Assembly: GCA_007135355.1 (NCBI GenBank)
Contig: SLJA01000139.1
Location: 1 to 18,483, forward strand
From: Wenzhouxiangella sp.
GTDB taxonomy: Bacteria > Pseudomonadota > Gammaproteobacteria > Xanthomonadales > Wenzhouxiangellaceae
DNA length: 18,483 nucleotides
Direction of reading: 5' to 3'
Shown piece by piece: positions 7,349 through 14,785 of the stretch. The translations under genes were made by a program, and so were the position numbers. Every line of letters starts with the position of its first letter. Positions within the stretch are counted from its first letter, which is position 1. The notes below the pieces were generated by a model that saw nothing but the letters and a program-made list of their open reading frames with translations, was not told where the DNA came from and did not search any database.

Positions 7349-8956
7349 ATGAGCGAAAAGAAAAAAGATCCCGGCCCAGCCGGAAATCCGGATCTGCACC
7401 GAGTCCTGCCGGGTGAACGCACCTGGGTCGAACGCGTGCTCGGAGGCATCGAGACCGTCGGCAACAAGCTGCCCGATCCGGCGGTTCTGTTTTTCCTGCT
7501 GATGATCATCGTCTGGGTCTTGTCGGCGGCGTTGGCCCCGATCCAGTTCGACGCCCAGCATCCGACCACGGGTGAGGCCATTCAGGTCGTCAACCAGCTG
7601 TCCGGCGACCAGATGGCCAATTTCCTGGTCAACATGGTCTCGGTCTTCGTCAACTTCGCCCCCCTGGGCATCGTGCTGGTCGCCTTGCTCGGGGTCGGCG
7701 TGGCCGAGCACACCGGTTTCATCAACGCCGGTTTGAGAAGATTGCTGGGCTGGACCTCGGTGCGCCTGCTCACCCCGATGGTGATTCTGGTCGCCATCTT
7801 GAGTCACACCGCCGCCGATGCCGGCTATGTGGTCGTTATCCCGCTGGCGGCGGTCATGTTCTATGCCGTCGGGCGCCACCCGCTGGCTGGTATCGCGGCG
7901 GCTTTCGCCGGGGTCTCGGGCGGCTTTTCGGCCAATTTCATTCCTTCGGCCATCGACCCGATGCTGGCCGGCATCACCCAGACCGCAGCCCAGCTGATCG
8001 AACCGACGATCGAGATCAACCCGCTGGTCAACTGGTTTTTCATGGCCGCCTCAAGCCTGCTGGTGATCAGTGTGGGCTGGTGGCTGACCGACAAGGTGGT
8101 CGAGCCGCGCTTGATCAAGGACACGCCGGTCGATGGTGACATGTCCGAGATGCCGCAACTGGAAGCACTCAAGCCCAACGAGTCGCGCGGGCTTTTATGG
8201 GCCAGCCTGGGCATCCTGATCGCCCTGATCGCCCTGACCGTGATCGTGTTGCTGCCGGACTCGCCATTGCGCGACCCCAACCCGGCGCTGGCATTCCACG
8301 AGAGCATTACCTCCTTCGGCGCGCCCCTGATGCGCTCGATTGTGCCGCTGATCTTCATCTTCTTTTTGATTCCCGGCATCATCTACGGCTATGTGGCCGG
8401 CACCATCGAAACCCACAAGGACATCATTGCCGGCATGACCAAGGCCATGGAATCCATGGGCTACTACATCGTCATGGCTTTTTTCGCCGCCCAGTTCATC
8501 GCCGCCTTCACCGCCTCCAATCTGGGCATCCTGCTGGCCGTCAACGGCGCTGAATTCCTGCAGGCGCTCAATTTGCCGGCCCAGCTGACCATTGTCGGCA
8601 TCATTGTCTTGACCATGGTTGTCAACCTGTTTGTCGGCTCGGCCTCGGCCAAGTGGCTGATCATTGCGCCGATCTTCGTGCCCATGCTGATGCAGCTGGG
8701 CATTTCGCCCGAGCTGACCCAGGCCGCTTACCGCGTCGGTGATTCGACCTCGAACATCCTCACCCCGCTGCTGCCGTACTTCCCGCTGGTGGTGGTGTTC
8801 TGCAAGAAGTACTTTAAGGATGCCGGCATCGGCACCCTGATCTCGATGATGCTGCCTTATGCGATCGCGCTGTCGATCACCTGGACCGCCTTCCTGCTGA
8901 TCTACTGGGGGCTGGGCCTGCCGCTGGGCCTGCAGGCCAGCTATACCTGGCCTTGA
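7349..8956 (+). CDS. AbgT family transporter
   Basis: Integral inner-membrane transporter of 535 aa with 11-13 hydrophobic segments and a short charged N-terminus. The AbgT family includes the E. coli p-aminobenzoyl-glutamate importer AbgT and the MtrF/YdaH antimetabolite exporters. Family signatures are LPDPAVLFFLLMIIVW, SHTAADAGYVVVIPLAAVMF, SANFIPSAIDPMLAGIT and GDSTSNILTPLLPYFPLVV. Residues Trp436, Pro454 and Arg462 have the same 18- and 8-residue spacing as the Trp/Pro/Arg set reported as important in YdaH and MtrF. Asp203 (SAIDPM) is the likely partner aspartate; this mapping is my inference. The ATG at 7349 has GAGGGA at 7335-7340 as ribosome site. No abgA/abgB hydrolase genes are adjacent, so folate-breakdown-product import versus drug efflux cannot be decided. 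Confidence 0.94.
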   Translation: MSEKKKDPGPAGNPDLHRVLPGERTWVERVLGGIETVGNKLPDPAVLFFLLMIIVWVLSAALAPIQFDAQHPTTGEAIQVVNQLSGDQMANFLVNMVSVFVNFAPLGIVLVALLGVGVAEHTGFINAGLRRLLGWTSVRLLTPMVILVAILSHTAADAGYVVVIPLAAVMFYAVGRHPLAGIAAAFAGVSGGFSANFIPSAIDPMLAGITQTAAQLIEPTIEINPLVNWFFMAASSLLVISVGWWLTDKVVEPRLIKDTPVDGDMSEMPQLEALKPNESRGLLWASLGILIALIALTVIVLLPDSPLRDPNPALAFHESITSFGAPLMRSIVPLIFIFFLIPGIIYGYVAGTIETHKDIIAGMTKAMESMGYYIVMAFFAAQFIAAFTASNLGILLAVNGAEFLQALNLPAQLTIVGIIVLTMVVNLFVGSASAKWLIIAPIFVPMLMQLGISPELTQAAYRVGDSTSNILTPLLPYFPLVVVFCKKYFKDAGIGTLISMMLPYAIALSITWTAFLLIYWGLGLPLGLQASYTWP

Positions 8957-9021
8957 TGGTCGTTGAGTATCTGGTTTGTCCGCCGCCAGGTGGGCAGACC
9001 CGCTGAGTACGGATAGTTGCC

Positions 9022-9963
9022 TTGGTACTGAGCCTCGATCGTGGCCTGCACTGGACCATCCTGGTCCTGACTGCACCCTTGCCCAAGCGCTGGCGGGTGG
9101 TCCTGCGCCTGAAGCTCCTGCGCAAACTGCAGCTGCGCCTGCTCAGGCGCGCCGACTTGCTGATGATTCGTCATCCCAAGACCGGCGGTACCTGGCTTCG
9201 AACCATGCTGACGCATTTGTATGCCCAGCACTACGGCATCTCCACGCGCCGGGTGTTCAAGTCCGACGAGCTGGCGCTGCAGAAAAAGGGATTGCCGCGC
9301 TGGCTGATCAGTAACGGCTATTCCAGCTGGGAGCGCGTGATCGCAGAGCGTTTCAGGGCCGATTCGGCTGAGCTGAGGGGCAAGAAAACCCTGTTCGTGG
9401 CCCGGCATCCCGGCGATATCGTGGTGTCCTGGTACATCCAGTACACCAAGCGCACCAAGGCCTTCAAGCGCGAGTTGCTGGAATGGGAAGCCGGCATTCC
9501 GATCGATCGCGAGGCCATCAACCGCAGCGAATTCCTGCGCCACCCCGATTTTGGCCTGCCGGCCCTGATTCGCTATCATAATTTCTGGGCCGAGCAGTTC
9601 AACAAGCGACCGGATGCGCTGATCGTGCGCTACGAAGATTTGCGCCTGGAGCCGCGGGCCACATTGAGCACCATTAGCCGCTTCATCGGCGAAGACTTCA
9701 GCGAGCAGGAAATTGAGCAAACCATCGCTTTCACCGATTTCGACAACATGCGCAAGCTGGAAGAAGACAACTACTTCCGCAACAACTCGCTCAAGCTGCG
9801 CGATGCCTCGGACCCGGAAATGCGCAAGGTGCGACGGGCCGAGGTCGGCGCCTACTGTCGCGATCTTGATGGAGACGACCTGGCCTGGGTCGACGAGCTG
9901 ATCGCCGACCGGCTTGATCCCGCGTTCGGCTATGGACCCGGTGGCGAAGTCCGCGATCGATAA
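9022..9963 (+). CDS. Sulfotransferase domain protein
   Basis: Likely cytoplasmic or membrane-associated sulfotransferase that moves a sulfo group from PAPS to an alcohol or amine. The 5'-phosphosulfate loop is RHPKTGGTWLR (residues 50-60, Lys53). The 3'-phosphate motif is ARHPGDIVVSWY, with Arg128 and Ser136 in the usual positions. Later segments RYEDLRLEP and RKLEEDNYFRNN also fit the family. The acceptor is unknown. The start is uncertain. An in-frame stop at 9004 limits the frame, and TTG at 9022 is the first start. GTG at 9097 would also keep the whole catalytic domain and would remove a hydrophobic/basic N-terminus (LHWTILVLTAPLPKRWR). Neither has a strong ribosome site. The 3' end overlaps the convergent yibQ-like gene by 34 bp. 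Confidence 0.88.
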   Translation: MVLSLDRGLHWTILVLTAPLPKRWRVVLRLKLLRKLQLRLLRRADLLMIRHPKTGGTWLRTMLTHLYAQHYGISTRRVFKSDELALQKKGLPRWLISNGYSSWERVIAERFRADSAELRGKKTLFVARHPGDIVVSWYIQYTKRTKAFKRELLEWEAGIPIDREAINRSEFLRHPDFGLPALIRYHNFWAEQFNKRPDALIVRYEDLRLEPRATLSTISRFIGEDFSEQEIEQTIAFTDFDNMRKLEEDNYFRNNSLKLRDASDPEMRKVRRAEVGAYCRDLDGDDLAWVDELIADRLDPAFGYGPGGEVRDR

Positions 9964-10820
9964 GCCGCTTGGGCAGCCGCTCGCGCGGGCCTTGCCGGTT
10001 CGGCCCGACCAGCGGCCTGCAAAACCTCGGGCAAAGCCACCAACGCAACGCCCTGAGACTCCAGCAGCGCGAGCGCCTGGTCAAGAAACGCAATGGTCTC
10101 CGGATGCGGGTGTCCAATCACCACGGCATGTCCCTGGCTGCGAGCCCGGTCAATGGCGGCGTTCCATGCTCGAGTCATGGCTTCCGGTCGTCGATCATGA
10201 TCCAGGAATACATCTCGCTCGGCCATATAAAAGCCCGCTGCGGAAGCCAGGTTGGCCAGGTGGCTGGCCGGCGTTGTCCGGCTGTCGATCACGAATGGCG
10301 CTTCGGCTCGGCCGCGACTGAATAGTTTCAGGCCTTCGATCAGCCGCCTTGTCGCGGCCGGATCGGCAGTGAACAAACTCCCCTGGTGGTTGTTCAGACC
10401 CGTCGCGCCGTGGACTTCCTCGAACGCCCAGGCCAGATGCTGACGCATCCGCTCCGGAGACCATTCGCGCCGGGGGCATATCGGTGCGTCGCATTCGCCG
10501 CTGGGGCCCTGCGACAAGGGCAAGTGAACCAGTACGGTACGCTGCTGCGCATAGGCTTTTGCGGCCATGCGGCGGGCCAGCGGTGCGTTCGGAATGATGG
10601 CGACGCTGATGCGTGGGTCCAGTGCCAGCACCGCCTGGTCCTCGATCAGGCGAAAACCCAGATCATCGATAATGACCGCCAGGGTCGGGGTTTTCTCGGC
10701 TGCCGCGACCGTGTTGATGGCGTAGAGCAAAAAGAGACTCAGCGCGCCCCACAGGCCGGTGCGCAACAAGCCCGGGTTCGTGCCATAGCTGGCGCCGGCA
10801 ACGGACGCGGTGGCGGTCAC
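9930..10820 (-). CDS. yibQ: Divergent polysaccharide deacetylase family protein (YibQ type)
   Basis: Periplasmic protein of 296 aa of the YibQ (DUF610, divergent polysaccharide deacetylase) family, a NodB-like barrel of unclear substrate. A hydrophobic segment (about 22-41) serves as signal sequence or anchor. The fold motifs follow: AVIIDDLG (Asp52/Asp53), VHLPLSQGP, GLNNHQGSLFT, PFVIDSRTTPAS, RDVFLDHD and VVIGHPHPET. These supply the Asp and His residues usual for a metal site, so it may be an active hydrolase. The C-terminus is an Ala/Pro-rich tail. The GTG start overlaps the stop of the EnvC-type gene by 4 nt (GTGA), which implies translational coupling. The gpmI-envC-yibQ order is the same as in E. 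coli. The 3' end overlaps the sulfotransferase by 34 bp. Confidence 0.9.
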   Translation of the reverse strand: MTATASVAGASYGTNPGLLRTGLWGALSLFLLYAINTVAAAEKTPTLAVIIDDLGFRLIEDQAVLALDPRISVAIIPNAPLARRMAAKAYAQQRTVLVHLPLSQGPSGECDAPICPRREWSPERMRQHLAWAFEEVHGATGLNNHQGSLFTADPAATRRLIEGLKLFSRGRAEAPFVIDSRTTPASHLANLASAAGFYMAERDVFLDHDRRPEAMTRAWNAAIDRARSQGHAVVIGHPHPETIAFLDQALALLESQGVALVALPEVLQAAGRAEPARPARAAAQAAYRSRTSPPGP

Positions 10821-12049
10821 GGGCGAACCAGCCAGACGTTGGGGTTTTCCGGTCTACCATCCCGACGCAGTTCGAAGTACAGACCGGGTTCACCGCCGCC
10901 TGATTGACCGACGATGGCGATTTCATCACCCGCCGCCACCCAGTCGCCGACCTGATGCAGCAGGCTTTCGTTGTGGCCGTAAAGACTCATTACCCCATCG
11001 CCGTGGTCAAGAATCAGTAGCATACCGTAGCCACGCAGCCAATCCGCATAGGCCACCCGACCGTGGGCGATGGCGCGCACTGCCGCTCCCGCGGCCGCTC
11101 CAATCAACCACCCGTTCCAGCGCAGTTCGCCACCGCGCGCCTCGCCAAAGCGCCGCGTGAGCGGGCCTTGCACGGGTAATGGGAGTTGCCCTTGCAGACT
11201 GAGGATGGACGGCACTTCGATGTCCATCGGAATATCGCGCAGTGCCCTGGCCAGCTCCTCGATCAGTGCCTCGAGTTCGGCCGCATCGCGCTCCATGGCG
11301 ACCAGCTCGGCCGCTTGCGAGTCAATTCGTCCTTGCAGACTCTCGATGGCCTGATCGCGTTCCTGACGGGCGATCTGGAGCGCTCGGATATCCGCTGTTT
11401 GCCGCGTCTCCAGCTGGCTCAGCCGTGCCAGCTCCCGAGTCAACTCGGCACGGCTATCGTGCAAGCGGTGCTGCAGTGCTTCAAGATCGGCCAACAGCGC
11501 CAGTCTGGCCCGCGACAGGTAGCCGTGATAAGCCATCTGGCGCGCCAGCTGGCGCGGATCATCCTGGTTCAGCAAGAGTTTCAGTCGCGACTGACCGCCT
11601 TGCTGATAGGCCAGCCGCAGTTGCGCGCCGAGCATCTCGAGCAGGTCGGACATTTCGCTCGTGATGGCCGCAATGCGCGCTTCGGTATCATCAATCCCGG
11701 CCTGGGTGTCGACCAGGGCGGATTCGGTGATGCGCAGATTGCGATCGGCTTCGGCCACCAGGCGCTCTGAGCGGGCCAGTTCCAACTGCAGCTCATCGCG
11801 ACTGGCAAGATCGGCATCCAGCCGGCTCTGGATCCGGGCGATGTCGGCGCGAAGTTGCTCCAGGCGGCTCTCGAGTTCGGCCGGATCAGCCGCCCAGGCC
11901 ACCCCGTTCAGGATGCAGAGCGACCCCAATACCAGAACAACCACCGGGCCAAGCCGTCCAGCCAGACGCAGTCGGCAGGAAGCGGATGGCCACCCGGCCG
12001 ACCGGCCGCGCCGGCCGCCGGTACGCCGGCGCTGAAACCCGGCCGGCAT
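10817..12049 (-). CDS. envC: EnvC-type murein hydrolase activator
   Basis: Periplasmic coiled-coil protein that in E. coli activates the division amidases AmiA and AmiB through its degenerate LytM domain. Layout with the 12049 start (410 aa): Arg-rich N-terminus, hydrophobic signal segment (about 34-50) with likely cut AWA|AD after residue 53, long heptad-like coiled coil (about 55-270), and LytM/M23 fold (about 289-410). Zinc ligands of true M23 peptidases are missing: the HxxxD site reads WNGWL and the final HxH reads LYFEL, although YGHN is kept. It is therefore probably a non-catalytic activator. The start is uncertain. ATG at 12049 leaves a 7-nt gap after the gpmI stop; ATG at 12070 or TTG at 12073 would overlap gpmI. 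None has a good ribosome site. The gene is coupled to yibQ by a GTGA overlap. Confidence 0.9.
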   Translation of the reverse strand: MPAGFQRRRTGGRRGRSAGWPSASCRLRLAGRLGPVVVLVLGSLCILNGVAWAADPAELESRLEQLRADIARIQSRLDADLASRDELQLELARSERLVAEADRNLRITESALVDTQAGIDDTEARIAAITSEMSDLLEMLGAQLRLAYQQGGQSRLKLLLNQDDPRQLARQMAYHGYLSRARLALLADLEALQHRLHDSRAELTRELARLSQLETRQTADIRALQIARQERDQAIESLQGRIDSQAAELVAMERDAAELEALIEELARALRDIPMDIEVPSILSLQGQLPLPVQGPLTRRFGEARGGELRWNGWLIGAAAGAAVRAIAHGRVAYADWLRGYGMLLILDHGDGVMSLYGHNESLLHQVGDWVAAGDEIAIVGQSGGGEPGLYFELRRDGRPENPNVWLVRP

Positions 12050-12056
12050 CGAGCAA

Positions 12057-13589
12057 TCAGGCGGCCACATCAAACAGCGGGTGGCCTGTCATCTCCTCGG
12101 GCTGGGTCAGGCCCAGCAGTTTGAGCAAAGTCGGCGCGATATCACGCAAACTGCCGTCCCGCATCTGGCTCGGCGTGCGCGGGCCGAAGTAAACCAGCGG
12201 CACCGGGTTGAGTGTGTGGGCGGTATGCGCCTGGCCGGTTTCCGGATCGGTCATCTGTTCGACGTTGCCGTGATCGGCGGTGACCAGCATTTCCCCGCCA
12301 GCCTGATCCACAGCAAGCAGCGCGCGCCCCAGCAACTCATCGACGGTTTCAACCGCGCGCACCGCGGCCTCCATCTTGCCGCTGTGGCCGACCATATCCG
12401 GGTTGGCAACGTTGCAGACAATCAGATCGTAATCGCCGCTGCCGATGGCCTCAACCAGCTTTTCCGATAGCTCCGGCGCGCTCATTTCGGGCTTGAGATC
12501 GTAGGTGGCCACCTTGGGCGAGGCAATCAGGACGCGGTCTTCACCGCTGAACACGGTTTCCTCACCGCCGTTGAAGAAATAGGTCACATGCGCGTATTTC
12601 TCGGTTTCGGCCATGCGCAGCTGTTTCATGCCGGCCGTTGCCACCACCTCGCCGAGTAATCGGGGCAAGGTCTCGGGCGGGAACGCAACCGGGCAGGGGA
12701 AGTCATCGTGGTAGCGGGTCAGGGTGACCATGGCAGCAAGTTCCGGCCGTCGTCGCTCGAAACCGTCGAAATCAGGCTCGACCAGTGCACGGGTCAGCTG
12801 GCGCGCCCGATCAGCGCGGAAGTTCATGAATACCACCACATCACCATCAACGATCGGGCAGGGGTCACCGATTCGCGTCGGCTGCACGAATTCATCGTCC
12901 TCACCGCGCGCATAAGCGGCGTCCAGGCCCTGGGCGGCGCTGTCGGCCACTTGGTCTGCTTGTGCGTCGACCAGCAGGCGCCAGGCGCGCTGCGTGCGTT
13001 CCCAGCGCTGGTCGCGGTCCATGGCATAGTATCGACCGCACAGGCTGGCCACTTGGGCCCGGCTGTCGGCATCAACCGCTTGCTGCAGTTTTTGCAGCGA
13101 GGGCTCGGCGCTGCGCGGCGGCATGTCGCGACCGTCGAGGAAGGCATGCACCGCCACGCGCGAGACATTTTCCTTCAGCGCCAGTTGGAGCATCGCCAGC
13201 AGGTGATCCTCATGGCTGTGAACGCCGCCGGGGGAGAGCAAGCCCAGAAGGTGTAGAGTGCCGCCGCTGGTTCGAGCCGCCGCGGTCGCCTCGAGCAAGG
13301 CGGCATTGCGCTGGAATTCCCCCTCCCGGATCGCCTTGTTGATCCGCGTCAGCTCCTGATACACCACGCGTCCGGCGCCCAGATTCATGTGGCCGACTTC
13401 CGAATTGCCCATCTGGCCATCCGGCAACCCCACGTGCTCGCCCGAAGTGACCAGAAAGGCGTGCGGCGCCTCGGCCCATAGGCGATCCCAATTGGGCGTG
13501 CGGGCGACGCTGATGGCGTTGTCGGCGGCCGCTTCACGATGGCCCCAGCCATCCAGAATTAACAAAACCACGGGAGAATGTGCGGGCAT
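12057..13589 (-). CDS. gpmI: 2,3-bisphosphoglycerate-independent phosphoglycerate mutase
   Basis: Cytoplasmic glycolysis/gluconeogenesis enzyme that interconverts 3- and 2-phosphoglycerate using two manganese ions and a phosphoserine intermediate. The protein is 510 aa, the normal family length. The alkaline-phosphatase-like part shows LLILDGWGHREAAADNAI (metal ligand Asp13), DGQMGNSEVGHMNLGAG (catalytic Ser63) and, near the C-terminus, VTADHGNVEQM and AHTAHTLNPVPLVY. The middle domain shows HAFLDGRDMPPRS, CGRYYAMDRD and FMNFRADRARQLTRA. ATG at 13589 is clear because the family start follows directly. It is the first gene of a minus-strand unit with envC and yibQ, and it is transcribed divergently from the rhodanese gene, as in E. 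coli. Confidence 0.97.
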   Translation of the reverse strand: MPAHSPVVLLILDGWGHREAAADNAISVARTPNWDRLWAEAPHAFLVTSGEHVGLPDGQMGNSEVGHMNLGAGRVVYQELTRINKAIREGEFQRNAALLEATAAARTSGGTLHLLGLLSPGGVHSHEDHLLAMLQLALKENVSRVAVHAFLDGRDMPPRSAEPSLQKLQQAVDADSRAQVASLCGRYYAMDRDQRWERTQRAWRLLVDAQADQVADSAAQGLDAAYARGEDDEFVQPTRIGDPCPIVDGDVVVFMNFRADRARQLTRALVEPDFDGFERRRPELAAMVTLTRYHDDFPCPVAFPPETLPRLLGEVVATAGMKQLRMAETEKYAHVTYFFNGGEETVFSGEDRVLIASPKVATYDLKPEMSAPELSEKLVEAIGSGDYDLIVCNVANPDMVGHSGKMEAAVRAVETVDELLGRALLAVDQAGGEMLVTADHGNVEQMTDPETGQAHTAHTLNPVPLVYFGPRTPSQMRDGSLRDIAPTLLKLLGLTQPEEMTGHPLFDVAA

Positions 13590-13703
13590 GCGGGCCTCGG
13601 GGTCTGAATCGAACCCAAATTATTCCACACTCGTTGGGCAAGCGCTGGCACGAGTTGCGGGAATGGCGGATAATGGCGAGCTTTTATCGCATTGCTTTAT
13701 CGC
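13590..13703. promoter_or_regulatory. Divergent promoter region between gpmI and the rhodanese gene
   Basis: This 114-bp gap must hold the promoters of two divergent units. It contains the only clearly AT-richer bases nearby. On the minus strand AATAAT (complement of 13619-13624) is a possible -10 about 30 nt before gpmI. On the plus strand GATAAT at 13669-13674 is a possible -10 about 30 nt before the rhodanese ATG. No convincing -35 box is spaced properly from either. These are weak, by-eye calls. Confidence 0.35.
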
Positions 13704-14198
13704 ATGGAACGTCTGGTTGAATTTATCGGCAACAACCTTCTGCTGTCCGGCTTGTTCGTGGCCATTCTGGTCGCCTGGCTGGCGTGGGAGGTCGCGCGTC
13801 TGGGGCGCAAGTGGAAAGAAATCAGTACGCTGGAAGCGGTACGCCTGATCAATCGAGAGGATCCGCTGATCCTGGATGTCTCCAACAGTACCGACTTCGC
13901 CAAGTCCCACATCAACGGGGCGCTGCATATGCCGCCGTCCCGAATCGAGGCCGGCAACCAGCAGCTTCTGAAGAACAAGGAGCGGCCGCTGCTGCTGTAC
14001 TGCCAGCGCGGGCAGATTGCGCCGCAGATGGCCACCCGCCTGACCAAACTGGGATTCACTCAGGTTTACATGCTCAGCGGCGGCTTGACCCAGTGGCTCA
14101 GCGATAACCAACCGGTCGCGCGCCACAGCAAGGACAAGGCGGCCAAGAAAGGCAAGCCAAGAAAAAAGAAGACCGCGTCCAAGGAGGAGCAGGGCTGA
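13704..14198 (+). CDS. yibN: Membrane-anchored rhodanese-like protein (YibN type)
   Basis: Single-pass membrane protein of 164 aa with a cytoplasmic rhodanese domain. An N-terminal helix (about 8-30, NNLLLSGLFVAILVAWLAW) anchors it. The domain follows with LILDVSNSTDFAKSHINGA and the active-site loop LLLYCQRGQIAPQMA, where Cys100 can carry a persulfide. The family role is sulfur transfer or redox work of unknown target. The tail is strongly basic (KDKAAKKGKPRKKKTASK). I chose ATG at 13704 because the E. coli-like MERLVEFIGNN start begins there; TTG at 13692 is in frame but less likely. It is divergent from gpmI, and secB follows after 62 nt. The grxC gene found here in E. coli is missing. Confidence 0.9.
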   Translation: MERLVEFIGNNLLLSGLFVAILVAWLAWEVARLGRKWKEISTLEAVRLINREDPLILDVSNSTDFAKSHINGALHMPPSRIEAGNQQLLKNKERPLLLYCQRGQIAPQMATRLTKLGFTQVYMLSGGLTQWLSDNQPVARHSKDKAAKKGKPRKKKTASKEEQG

Positions 14199-14260
14199 AA
14201 TCGCCCGCGACCGCCCCCATAACCTTTAATTGACCAATCCTATAGAGCAAAAGGAACGAC

Positions 14261-14779
14261 ATGGCTGAAGAAAACGGCGCCAGCGCCGGCGCCCAGGCAG
14301 GCGCCACGGATAACACCGGCATGCAGATGATCATGCAGCACATTTATCTTAAAGATGCATCCTTCGAGGCCAAATCGCCCCAGGAACTGGACCAGTCCGG
14401 TGGGCAGCCTGACATCAACCTGAACCTGGCCCAGCGCACCAACCGGGTCGGCGACGATCGGCTGGAAGTGATCCTGACGGTGACCGTGACCGCCAAACAG
14501 GCCGAAAAAACGGCTTTTGTGTGTGAAGTTCAGTATGGCGGCATTTTCCAGTTCGCCAATGTCACCGACGATCAGATGGCTTACGTCGTCAACGTCTTGT
14601 GCCCGAATGTGTTGTTTCCATACAACCGCGCCCAGATCAGTACCCTGATTTCCGCCGGTGGTTTTTACCTGCCGCCGCTGCAGCCGATCAATTTCGAGGC
14701 TGTGTTCCGGCAGCGTCTGGCCGAGGCGCAGAATCAGCAACAGCCGCAGCCGGCTGAAAACGGCAAGGCCGAAAGCTAA
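14261..14779 (+). CDS. secB: Protein-export chaperone SecB
   Basis: Cytosolic tetrameric chaperone that keeps preproteins unfolded and hands them to SecA. The protein is 172 aa. The core matches SecB: MQHIYLKDASFEAKSPQ, LEVILTVTVTAKQAEKTAF, EVQYGGIFQFANV, VLCPNVLFPYNRAQISTLIS and GGFYLPPLQPINFEAVF. It has a somewhat long Ala/Gly-rich N-terminus (about 20 residues) and a Gln/Pro-rich C-terminal tail. ATG at 14261 has a good ribosome site, AAGGA at 14251-14255. A TATAGA at 14241-14246 could be a -10, but no matching -35 is visible. gpsA begins 6 nt after the stop, so secB-gpsA is an operon, as in E. coli. Confidence 0.97.
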   Translation: MAEENGASAGAQAGATDNTGMQMIMQHIYLKDASFEAKSPQELDQSGGQPDINLNLAQRTNRVGDDRLEVILTVTVTAKQAEKTAFVCEVQYGGIFQFANVTDDQMAYVVNVLCPNVLFPYNRAQISTLISAGGFYLPPLQPINFEAVFRQRLAEAQNQQQPQPAENGKAES

Positions 14780-14785
14780 AGCCCG

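Noticed and set aside
8195..9076. A 293-codon minus-strand frame rich in Gly, Gln, Asp and His
   Set aside because: This composition is typical of the reverse reading of a GC-rich membrane protein gene; it lies opposite abgT.
10817..12049. Active M23 zinc peptidase
   Set aside because: The HxxxD and final HxH ligand positions are replaced, so catalysis is unlikely; EnvC-type activator fits better.
13646..13658. Sigma-54-like TGGCACG...TTGC before the rhodanese gene
   Set aside because: Only 2 nt separate the two halves where the consensus has 4; sigma-54 promoters require strict spacing.
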